From Oxyruncus cristatus (taxonomy: Eukaryota > Chordata > Aves > Passeriformes > Cotingidae): a stretch of 64,000 nucleotides of DNA. Location of the stretch: contig VXAY01003740.1 of the NCBI GenBank assembly GCA_013399855.1, forward strand, positions 362,917-426,916, read 5' to 3'. A model generated the notes under the pieces. The model was given only the letters and a program-made list of their open reading frames with translations. It had not been told where the DNA came from and did no database searches. The translations under genes were made by a program, and so were the position numbers. Shown in pieces: positions 35,346 to 47,400 of this stretch; positions within the stretch are counted from its first letter, which is position 1; each line of letters starts with the position of its first letter.

Positions 35346-38300
35346 GACAGTGCAAACTGAGAAATAAACAAACCCAACCTACTGTCCACCACAGGCCCAT
35401 TGCCCATAGTTGAGAGAAGAGAAGCATAAAATCCACAGACATGGTAAATTGCAGCAGTGTTTCATTATGCTCTCTGGGGTCTGTTTTCTCTCCAGGCTGT
35501 GTTTGGTTTTTGTTTTAACTCAAAGATTCATGATATGTGCATTATCCAGTGTAAATTCAGTTTGGCCTTCAATCCACCTGCTGGATTAAAAGTGTTACCT
35601 TTCCAAGTACACAGTTGTTTTTAATTACCCCTTCAATGGAGCTGAACAAATGACAGTCAGGTCAGACTTTCCAGCACGGCTCATAAGTTTTATGAGCTAT
35701 GTTGCACATCACAACAATATGTGCAACCAGCTTTCACATAACAGCACACTAGCTCTTAGTCAGGTACTACTTTTACTCCAGATGGTCCTAACTGCACATC
35801 TTGCACGGCTGTTGTGTAAATTAAATATCCACCATTTACATTGTAAGCAATGAACATAAGCTCCCATTACCATGGCTTTGTCCTAAATTTTAAACAGTTC
35901 TTGGCACTTTTCACCTGTGGCATACGTGCACTGTATCGTGAGAAACAACACTGTAAATGAAAAAGGTAGTCTGAATATTTAGGGACTATAGTGGAAACAG
36001 CTTCCTATCTCTTCCACATGGGTTTATTGTGAAGGTAACAAAGACATAGGTTTCTCATACTTTTTTCCCAGCTCTGTGACATGTTTTGCTTTCAGATGTC
36101 TGAGACTTTTGAAGTTCTCTTTTCCACTCAAAATACTTATTCCATTTCTGTATTTTCATTTCTTAGTAAAGTTCTTAGTTATTTGTTTAGCACCAACAGC
36201 TTAGGGGCATGATTAGTGCTTGAACTGTTCATAGCAGAATATTTAAGAACAACAGATGAGCAGTGTTGCCAGCAGTTGTTATCTTGCAATCCAGATTTCT
36301 ACTAGAAAAGTGATTTTCAAATGTAAGAAGTGCTAAGAGTGAAATTACTGCTCAGGAGTAAATTTCAATTAGACATGGGCGAAAGAAATCTTCAGGTTTT
36401 GCTTTCTTGAGGGGGGGGAAAAAAAAGTGTGCGTGTGCGTAGGTGCGCGGGAAGAGAAAGCATAAAAAAAAGGCAGGGAGTTTCATTTCCTGCTAGTTCT
36501 CACAACATGGATCAGTGTTTCTTAGCGGTATGGCAATAGTGTCCAGAGACTGCAGTGAAGATCAGGCCATACTGCTAGGCAATGCATATGCAAGCAGAAT
36601 ACTGCCTGTGTTGAAATAGTGCCACAGGCAATCTCTAAGGTCTTCCCTTGAGGTCGGTCTCTCAGGAACATACTTCAGATATGAGCCTGTTGCTCCCTTC
36701 TGATATAGATATCCTGGTTTCTATCTCAAGGTTTTGGGACCTGGTGGGGTGTCCCTGGCACCCAGAGTCAAGGAGGTGGATGATGTCCCAACAGCCTTGA
36801 TCTCAGAGCAGTAATAAAAATAAAAATGGCATATGAAGGTGACAAGGGAGAGGAACAGGAAACAGGGAGGGAGAAGAAGTACATTGAATTAATTTGCCTT
36901 TGGGAGTTTTGCCCACTGTTTACAGAGATGGTAAGGCAGTTAAAGGAAAAAATGCTGCAAGGATCTAGACAGGGAAACCCATGGGAGCAAGACAGTCTGA
37001 AACAACCTTCCAAATCAGTAAATGCAGAGAGCAGTAGAATGCTGAGCTTTTACTGTAATCAATGTCATCTGCAAGTTGTAACTTCATGCTTTTAGTTACA
37101 ATAGAGCATACTTCCGCAGTGTTACTGTTGTGTTCTTCTGTTGGCATTAAAATTTCCTCTTTTCCTTTTCCTCCTGCTCCACTCCAGCCCCCACCTTCTG
37201 AAACAGGATCAAGTTTCAAACTGCTGCCTGAGATAAAAAAAAAAAAAATTAAGGAAGGGCCCTAGAAGGGCAAAAGTAGCTTGTGGTTTTAAGGGCCTCC
37301 TAAGGAATTCTCAGTGTGGACCCCCTCCAACTGCAAATGCTTTATCTGTGAATGCAAACTTTATAGTATCAGCTCTAATGTTATGTCTTTTCAGAAAGGA
37401 TTAAATCACTATTCAGTGGACAAATTGCCAGACAATTCCTCCTTGAGTAATTTGTACCTCAGACAAGTAATGAGCCAAATGATGTGGAGAGAATCAGAAG
37501 GAACCTATAGTTTTAACACTTTGAATCAAAGTTCAGTTTGAGGTTTGGGTTAGAGATGTACCCAAACCACTGCCCTTGCTAAAAATAACTCTGCATTTTA
37601 GAGATGTTTGATGTAGGTTTTGATCTGATTTTGGGGTTTGGACTCATTTCAAGTTTGGTTTTTTGTCATGTCAAATGTGTTGATTTTCAGGAAAAGTAGG
37701 GAACGTTACTTCTGTAAGTAGGAAAATTTAATGACACTTGTAAGTACACAAATTAGCACAGGTGTATTTTTTTTCTCTGATTCATTCTCAGAGTAAGTAA
37801 AACTACTGTGATTCTGAGGAGAGAAGCAAAAAAAGTTCTAACTGTGTCAATGGAAGAATTTTATAATAAATAGTATTTACACAGCATCATGGCTAGGCTT
37901 CACAAATGCAAATTTGGGATTTACACAGCAACACAGCTGATAAATATTCTGTTTTCCACTTAAACTGTTAGTTACATGCACTAGTTGCTTTACTGGACCA
38001 GGATGTATGGCAACCTGTTCTACATCCTGCTGAGAGGTAAAGGAATTCTGATTTTAATGGATATGAAGACTACTTATCTGTCAACAAGCTTTTGCAAGAA
38101 ATACCAGAACGAACATTTGCAACGATGCAGACCTAAATCATGGGGAACATATTCCTCACCATTTTGATATTCAAGTACGGTAAGACCCCAGGATAGGTAG
38201 AACTTTGCCATATCTTCACCTTGGAGACCGTTAGGTTTTGCAGCTGCCTCTTGCTGTTTCTGGTACTTGCACCAAGTTAAAACAGTTGTTTTGCACCTTC

Positions 38301-41300
38301 AAGACAGAAAATAAAGGTCAGTTTGACCAGTCTGAGACACGACAGGTCAGAGTCTTTTCAAATGTCCAGAGTCTGGTTCTTTGGTCTTGCATACATTAAG
38401 CACATTTTGAAAGTCTTTCTTAGGCTATGCTAAGTTGGATACTGTCAGAAATACCTTTAGCTAGAAAGAATACAATTTGTTGAGGCACTTCAATAATTTG
38501 ATACTGATGCACTCATTTATAAGGTAAAGAATTTTTTCCTGTGATAACTTGCTTTTTATTGTAGGATAAGAACCTCTTGTGTCTAAAATCAACCATGTAG
38601 ATTTTGTATCTGTTTTGTTTCTAGACACATTCTTATACTGTAGCAGACATAAACAAGAAAAAAAGGCAGAAACAACATGCATTTTGTTCGGGTTTTATCT
38701 GTATAAACCCACCTGCAACACAGTTTACACAAACCAAATGGCAAGAGAGAAATCAGGTAAATAGAATATTCATTTAAAAATTTTACTTCAACTGTGTTGG
38801 AGTTCTGTTTTGGTTTTATTTTTTTAAAGACAGAAAAGTCCTTTCTTTTTGCACATAAAATATTGGTATATGGAACAGACATGGAAAAAAGGAGTAGATA
38901 GGTCTGCTGGGAAACCTGTCTGGCTGAAGGGGCCAGAAACCCCACCAATCTCTTGGGAATAGCTTTTGAGCTGGCACACCTGCTAACAGTGCCTCAAAGC
39001 TGGACAGGCAAGATGTATATATTCCTCCTTTTCTGTTGTTTTCTTGCTTGGCTGACTTAAAACAGAGGAGTTGTGGAGGGATGTCTTCAGGGGCAGCATT
39101 TTATATGGTAAGTATGTCATGCAGGAAACAAAATTTGGCATGTTGGCAAAGGCATTCAGCTCATCTAAATGAATGAAAACCTGACATGACCAAGATGATG
39201 CTGTTTTTATCTTAAAACCTTATACTAGCTTGCTGCTGCAAATGTTTCTAGGGATACAATCTCTTTGCCGTGCTCTAAATGAAAGCTGAAAATGACAACT
39301 GTCAATGATATAAGCGTGAATTTTAGGTAACTCAGAGTCCCTCTTGACCCCCCTCAAATAGTTTTCTTTAATAAACATCTAGAAAATCAAAAGTCCCAAA
39401 CTAAATTCCGAAACTTTCTGCACATGTTTGAAATAATCTATCCAAATGCCTACTGAAAAGACTTGTTTACAAAACTTTACAACTGCTGTTTGGATTTTAT
39501 AACCCAGTTATACCCACTGTGTAGATGTCATCACCATATTAGTTAATTCTTAATATCATTCTAGCGAAGTGTTTTCATACTTGACTACTTTATATGCTGA
39601 TATAAACTTGGTTTTATCCTTTTTCCCACAATTTTACATAGCAATATTCTAATTTCAAAGTAGGCCTTTTGACAAGTTTCAAGATAATAACAAATAATGA
39701 GGTTTAAATCTTCTGTTGTTTGTGTTGCTTTGTTCATTGTAGAAAGGATAATGTAATCAACTTGTATTTCACAACAAACAACTCTTAAGAAAACCCTGCA
39801 AGAGGTTTTAAATTTTTCTTCGTTTTTTAGGAGTGAAATTGGGAAGGCTGAAGGTGTTTGAACTGCTTTCAGTGCTTATCTGTTTGGTAGTGCCTTGGAG
39901 GCTTTTTTTTCATACCTATTTGGTTACAGTGCTGATAAAGAATGAAAAGCAAGAGAGTTTTTGGACAAGTTTGTGAACACACTGGCATATTCCATTTTGT
40001 CAGCAGGCTGTTTTAAAGAGGGATGATTACATAACTTACATAGTTCCTCTGTTACCCCCAGATTTGAAAAGGGACAAAGATGCCATACAGATGTTGAATA
40101 GGGAACCATATTAACGTAAAATTAAAAGAAGAAAGGAAGGATTTATTTTGGATCCAATGTGTATGTCAGAATGTTGTATGAAAATAATAGTTCACTTTCA
40201 TTTTTCTGTACTAAATTTTGTAAGTTATTAATCTATTTTGCTTAGAAGAGTTTTTACTGGATTATGAATAGTTTCCCTTCTAAACAAATGTATGTGTGTT
40301 TTTACAGGAGGTTTTTAGTAAAATACATAGTTAGGGCTTAGTTTGTAGCCAGAGAAATATTACTTAATGCTCATTGCACTTAATTCTGTTGTCTGAAAAT
40401 CAATCATCATTCAAACATATGAAGCAAGATTTGACCCATTTACAAAGAGATGCCTCTAATCCTTGAATCCTTGAATGCTTGAGAGAAAGGCTTGTGTTAT
40501 ATGTGTGCTTGAAAAACCATAACGCAAGGCCAGTTGCTTAGATTTTTTTTGGCAACAGTTTTACACCTGAAACTGAAGAAGAACCAAACCCAAAGCCCCT
40601 GTTTTCTTAATATCAGAACTTTTTTTAATGACAGAAATTGTTGAAATAATTTGTTTAGATTCTTAACCAGATTTGGCTTTTGGACGTTATACTATCACCA
40701 TATCAGGGCTAATTATAAAGGAAGGCAAATATCTGAGATTATTTATTTTCCATTGCATTTAAAATTATCAATTAACTTTGTTCCAAATTAGAAGATGAAC
40801 AAACTTGGAGATATTGGGACTCTGAGGGAATGAAACCCTTTTTGTTAGTTTTCCTTATAACACAGATCCTGAACCAGGCCAGCTGGCATGCTCTCATCTT
40901 GAAAGGTGAGAATCTCTTGGAATGCCTGAGTGCTCTACGTATACAAATAAACACTTAGATCTATCACACACTGGTATCAAGCTCTGCCTCATCTTGTGGT
41001 CTGGCAGCTGTACTCTTTTCCCCTTCCTATCTCCCCACCCTGATTTGCTGAAATGCCTTAGGGATATCAAACTGCAGTAAGCCAGGTGCATCCATTGACT
41101 TGTGGATAGTGATGTGCCTTTTCTGTCGCTGCTGTTTTTGTAATGAGCTGTAGGTTAACTAGGTGGAAATGATAAATTTCGTGTCAGGGGTCTACAAGAC
41201 GTCTGTAGCTATACTGTCACACTTTGAAGTGACTCTGCTTCCTAGTTAAAAAATTGCTTCTACAGTGTGCCTTGACCATTCTCTCTTCCTGAAGAAGTGA

Positions 41301-44087
41301 AAACGCCGTGATAGGCTCAATTTGTGCTTGCATTGTATTGTGTCTTGGAGGTTCAAAGGACCTGCTGCAGCCCTCTTCCAGGGGTCTCAGTGGTATTCCA
41401 ATTAATCAATTTATTGTCAATATGCCATTAATAAGGTGTTATTAGTGGATCAGTAAGAAAATGCCCAAACCAAATTTAATTTAAGAATAATTTAGGGGAT
41501 AATTTAAGAATCAACTGTGAGTGTAGACATTTACTACAGGGTTAACCTGAGTTTTTGGCATGCATATTTAACCTGAATTAACACCTGGGATTGCAAATGT
41601 TCCCACAACAACATCCCACCTCTGATATCACAGCACTGTTGCTTCTGCTCTTGATCTCTTTCAGCTTGAGGATATGTCCTTTACCCTAAGACATCTCAGT
41701 GTTTCTCCATGATCTTTACACCAGTTCTTTCTGAAGGAACTTGAAAAGTGAGCTAGATGACCGTTACCACTTTAGTGATGGTAAATATTTAATCCTTCCT
41801 AAAAAAGAAATGCTTGAACACACCAGTCTGTATAGCGTAGCCAATACTATCAAACCTCCAGACGTGATTCTGAGAGTTTTCTAGAAGCATGATGCAAGAT
41901 AGACAGCAGTTGAATGCAGACTTTCTTATTGTCTCTCACAAGGGAAACCAGTTGCCATAAAGTTAAGTGTTGCAAATCCTCCTCCTTTCAGGAACCATGC
42001 TCGATGGCATGTATTTTTACTTTGCTTTTTAGTCACTCAAACCTATTCCAATGACTGCTGCAGCACCTGAAGAAGTCAGAGATACCAGACATTCTCTAAA
42101 AAAAGAATTGTTTGGTCTTGTTCTAGTTTCTGTGGAAAGCCACTATTTAACTTAGATTTGAGATTCAGCCCCACTGCCAAAGCCTCAACTTGTAAGGAAG
42201 CTTCTTACTACCTGCAGCAGGAAGTTGGAGAAGAGCTGTGGGAGATGGTGAGGTGAAGAATAGTGTTCCAAGAGGAAATATCACTTCAAAAATGGGAACT
42301 TGGAAAAAAATGCAGATTGGTGTTCTTGGAGCACACTGATGAGTTACCTTTTTGCCTCACCAGGGAAGGCAAGGAAGACTTACCAACTCTCTGTGGAAAC
42401 CCTAAAGCCATGTTTGCACTGAATTAATAGTCTGAATCAATAAAATTTTTATGTTTCCAAGGTGATTAAATCAATCAAATGTCCATTATGACAAAATGAA
42501 AATGGACCTGTGAGAAGATTTTGAGTGAGAAGTGAGTCACTTCTTCCGGAAGGCGTTTCTACCTCTTGAATGAACATTGGTCAAGTTCAGTAACTCTTAT
42601 TGGGCAGTGTCAAGCAGCTGATTGCAGATAAGAAATTGCACAAGTTTACTTGGTGAAATCACTGATTTTTTTTTTTTATTGTTATTATTGTTCTTAAAAT
42701 TTCCTAAGTCCTGCAGTTATTGCTTTTGCAAGGAAGGAATAAAATCAAAATATTCACCTATGTGATTTCATGCTGACAGTTGTAGTATAAAGTGAGAAGA
42801 TGAGTTTGAAAACTTTTTAATGCTTTATTAATGAATTACATAGAAAATTATTCACTGAGCTTTCATTTCTTTCACTAATCTGCTGATGCTAGTTAGCCTT
42901 TGACTCTCGGGATTCAGACTTGCCCGTTGGGCGGACTGGTTCTTCAGTACATGAAAATACATAGGGTGTTTCTTGTTGGCCATGGATTTTCTTTCTCTTC
43001 TCTAGCAGTGATCAGTGTATTATAAGCCTCACTCCTCTTCTAGTTCCATGCTGCAACTTATGATACTACAATCTATGGATATGTATGGATAATAGACTTT
43101 ATTTCTCAGTTAATTTTTTTTCATTTTGTTACAATCTTTTTTTTTTTATTATTTATTTTTGGTATCTGGTTCTTCTTAACTGAGTGATTCTATATTTCTG
43201 GGGGTAATTGTCTTCTGAGTGATGATAACTTCTTCGTTATTAATTGTCTTAAATTAAATGATAATGAGACACACTAGTCACGTTTTAATTTTCTTCCCTG
43301 TAGAACTCAGTTCATACTCAAATCCACTATTAAAGCAAAATAATCACAACCTCCTTTATATATTCCCAGTTCTCTCAGGTAGTACTCTGGCAAGACTGAG
43401 TAGAAGTCTTGTTGTCTAGGTTTATCCCAACACATGACCTACTGTGTGTGTTTTCCTGTCTAAGAAGACCACATCTGCCTGTCTGCTGTTTCTTCTTCTT
43501 CATGAATGAAATTCTTCAGCAGTTACAAAGCTTTTCAAAAAACAGCCTTGGTTTCCTCTGTCTTTTCCATAGGACTTTTCTGTTTCGTGTGGCACTCTGT
43601 AGACCCCAGAGATTCAATTCACCTTTGGTTTGATTGATAATACTTCACGAAAGCTGTAAATAGCAGACACAATCTCCACAGAGTGCCTCCCTATCTCAAC
43701 TTGTATTTGTATAATGACTTTTATTTCAGAGACAATTAAATAGGCTTTTAAAATCCCAGTCCTACTTTACAAGAAAAACAGTTTCCCTACAGCCATCACT
43801 AAAATGAGACCATCATCAGGATGGAATTTCATTGTGAGAAGGGTATTGCAGTGACCATATTGAGGAAAATATGGCTTTGAATGCACAGTTGAACCATTAC
43901 ACTTACACAAAGTGATGCAAGATTTTAAATTCATTTAGAAGAGAACAAATCCCCTAATTTTTATGGTTGACTATGGAAGAATAATTCCAAGCTTTCAGGA
44001 ATTCATGTTATTGGAGAAATAATGACACCACAGTGATATACTAATAGCAATAAGTATTGAAGAAACAAGGATTGATTGAAGGAATTA
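35346..44087. other. Gene-free AT-rich sequence
   Basis: About 8.7 kb without a recognised gene or transposable element. The longest open frame is 119 codons (minus, 38,589-38,948), with no domain. A frame from 37,395 to a stop near 37,541 follows a good acceptor-like sequence and has AATAAA near 37,865; it is treated as a weak finding. A G8/A8 junction and GT/GC-rich words lie at 36,411-36,450. Confidence 0.55.
36411..36450. repeat. G8-A8 run and degenerate GT/GC repeat
   Basis: Eight G, then eight A, then alternating purine-pyrimidine words (gtgtgcgtgtgcgt and gtgcgcgg) capable in principle of a Z-DNA conformation. Short and imperfect. Confidence 0.6.
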
Positions 44088-44472
44088 AAGATGGAGTAAC
44101 CTCATGACGTTCAACAAGCAGAAGTGCAGGATCCTGCATTTGGGGAGGAACAACCCCTTGCACCACTATAGCCGGAGAGCAGTTTTGCAGAAAAGGACCT
44201 GGTGGTCCTAGTGGATCCTGAGTTGAACATAAGCCAGAAACATGCCCTTGCAAAAAAGGCAGCAAATGGGATCTTGTGCTGCAATAAAGTACTGCCAGTG
44301 GGTTGAGGGAGGTGATCCTTCTCCTCTCCTCAGCACTGGTGGGCCACACTTGGAGTACTGGGTTCAGTTCTGGGCTCCCCAGTACAAGAGGGACATGGAC
44401 ATCGTGGATAGAGTCCAGCAAAATGCCACAGAGATGATGAAGAAACTGCAGCATCTCTGCTATGAGGAAAGG
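44088..44472 (+). mobile_element. CR1 LINE, internal piece lacking its 3' end
   Basis: On + the sequence matches the CR1 region just after the FADD box: 'cctcatgacgttcaacaag', 'tgcaggatcctgcatttggg', 'aaaaggacctggtggtcct', 'gttgaacataagccag', 'acatgcccttgc', 'ggttgagggaggtgatcctt', 'ggctccccagtacaag', 'gtccagcaaaatgcc' and 'gcatctctgctatgagg'. Homology then stops near 44,472, well before the expected 3' untranslated region and tail, and unrelated sequence follows. CR1 inserts from its 3' end, so loss of the 3' end must be a later deletion or rearrangement. The open frames over it on both strands (84 codons on +, 137 and 95 on minus) are not CR1 protein frames of significance. Confidence 0.88.
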
Positions 44473-47400
44473 TCGATATTGGATGATAACACATAGGAAA
44501 GTTTTTCTGTTTAATCCTGCTCAGGGTTGAAGGCCTGAGTGTCCTTGGTACTGCAGTTTGGCTGAAGATAAGTGCTTCTTGCATTTTTTTGTTCCAACAA
44601 TTGCACTGTTTCCACATTCTTCATCTGTTTTGATGCATATTGTACAAGTAACAATTTCCTAATTCGTACAAAATCATAGTTCCTTTGAGTGAAGGAACAT
44701 CTTTGGCCAAGGTTTCTTTACTACATTTCAGGGTAGCTTGGCGCTGGATGATATTTTGGCACCACGGAAATGAAAGAAGCTTTAACTCTCAGAGTTCCCT
44801 TGTTGACCGCTATGCTTTTCTTGTCTCTACCTCTCAGCACAAATCCTATGCTGATGACATACAATTAGGTGATCTTCCCTTTCTGCAGATTAAGAAATTT
44901 GAGAAGATTGCAATTTTCTCTTACTTTTTTGTAGACTAGGCTGGGTGTGCTTTCAGCAAGACGCTCTTTCTAGAAGTCACTTTGAACTGGATTCCTTAAA
45001 CAAGAGACCTGATGTGCAAATATATTTCCATGATTTACACTTATAGTTCTCATATATGTAGCAAAGGGGACACAACGTATATGGTTTTCTTTTGTTTGTG
45101 GGGGTTTTTTTTGTTGCCTCATGAACTGTTAATCTGCAGCAGATAATATTCAACTATATTACCTCATCTAGCTGAAATCCTCATAACTGATGTGAATGTG
45201 ATTAAAGAAATACCTTTTCCCTGAGGGTTTTGAGTCAGTTTGTTTCATTTTGCTGACTGATAAGGGTTGTCATATTTGATCTTAGATCAAAAGTGTGGAG
45301 AGGAAAAGCAGAAGCAAAGAAAACTATAATTTTTATATTTTTTTTGACGCTGAGTAGGTAATTCATAAGTTACATGAGTACTAATAATTGTGCCTCTTCA
45401 CACATGTTGAGATGTGGAGATGTTTTATTCTTGTGGGATTTTGAACAAACAGTTGCCACCACTGGGGTGGATTGCTTCAATCAGTGGCCTGGTTCCATGG
45501 AAAGCACATACCCTATAGGTAAAACTGAAGGGAACAGAAACATTAGTTGATTTATTTTAATCAAGATACATCCATTTTCCTATCCTGGCTATATTCACAG
45601 TTAATTTTAAGCACTTCAAATCATCTAGACATATCTTTAGAAAGCTGCAAACAGAAATTAGGGATTTCCCCCTTTACATTCACAAAATTTGTTTGCTTTT
45701 TTCCTTGAAGTCACTGGTTTTGATTTTGGTTAGGGATGGATGATAGGGGAATAGTAACTATTTAAAATATATGGGCTAGATTCTCACGTGGTGTCACTTT
45801 GCATTCATTTTTCATGGTAGAGGATCTGATTTTTATGATATTAAACTAGGTGAAAGTAGTGTAATTATCTAACCTCATCAGCTATACCAGCTCAGAGTGC
45901 ATACAGCGGTGTTTCTGAAAACAAAGAAAAACACACAAACATAAGTAGCCAAGAGGTTTTTAGTGCAGATGGATTGAAGAAGATGGTCCAGCTACCTGTT
46001 TATATTGTGGTGCAAAAGACCATAATTTCAAGAGAAGACTGGGAGCAGAGATTTCATATCCTGACTACTGTCCCCTTGCTTTAATGTAATTAATTATGAC
46101 TATAATGATAGGACCTAGAAACTTAAAAAAAAAAAAAGTGTCTCAAAATTGCTCTGAATTACTTGTTCTCCAGAAGAGAGACAGAGAACAGGACAGAGAG
46201 CAGACTCAGCTGCAATAAACAGCATGAACAATGCAACAACAGCAGATGCCACTGATGTGATGAATGGGGAGGGAACATGTGGTGAGGTCAGGAAGAGTAC
46301 TTAAAGAAAATGGGATGAAGGGAAGGAAAAGTGAAGGACAAGGCCAAATAAGAAGAGGATAGAGGGGCAGGTGTAATTAAGGAGGAAAGGAAGGGAGATA
46401 TGTATCAAGCTGGTCACTTTCTTATTATTCCTGAGGGGTCCTATTTGCACTTTTGCAGCCATTCTCCATAGACCTCTCCCTAGAGTGAGTACCCTAAATC
46501 CAGTGGCATCTCTCCAAAATATTAAGGGTTCTGGGGAGGAAGCTGAACCTTGTATTGACTGCTTCTCGTTTATTCTTTTTTTCTCCCTAATTTTGCTGCT
46601 GCTTCTTTTAACTAGTCAGCTTATCTAATCATGAGTCTCAGTTTCTCCAGGTGTGAAAGCAGCTATCATCTAAGGATGAAAAGTGCTATAAAAATGTTCA
46701 ATCATTCTTGTTCATGTCAGGCTTTGCAATGAAACTTGTTTCTCACTTGTCACCTGTCTATGCTTGTTCTTCATAATCTTTTTAATGAATCTACTACCAT
46801 CAAACTGAGCTCTGAGATGAGCTCTGGAGTACATATTATCAGCTTTAAAGAACTGAAGGTGAGGATGACTCTATCAATTGAATGTTTTTTAACATTTTTT
46901 GTTTTGGAGGGCCTTCTATGGCTACTGCTTGTAAGCTTTAGGCTAGACTAATCAGTATGCAGCTGCTGTTCTACCATCTAATCTTATCTGAAACTACAAT
47001 ACAATTCAGATAAAAAAGACTTGGTAATTTTGAGGTGGCTGAACAACCTCTTAAGTTCTTTAAATTTTTTAGTCAGATACTCATAGTTAAGAACTTCTTC
47101 AGTCTTCTGGCACAAAAATAAAATAGTAAAAGATTTCTGCATAAAAACTTGTGGCAAAACCTTTCTATCTACAGGAAATAAATATACGATCACCATACTA
47201 AACATGCCTATGATAAGCTGACACTTGAAAATTAATGAAATGTGTCATTAATTACAGAGCTTTGAAGAAACTTACATGTAAAGGCTTATACCTGGAAATA
47301 TTTGAAAAAGTCCTTTTTCCCATTGTAGATGGGCTAAGAGGTTTTTTTGAGCATGATTTTTCTGTGAGACAAGTTCTCTCTACTCAAGTTGAATTTAAAA

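Noticed and set aside
44041..44454. 137-codon open frame on minus
   Set aside because: It is antisense to the CR1 piece at 44,088-44,472 and has no independent support.
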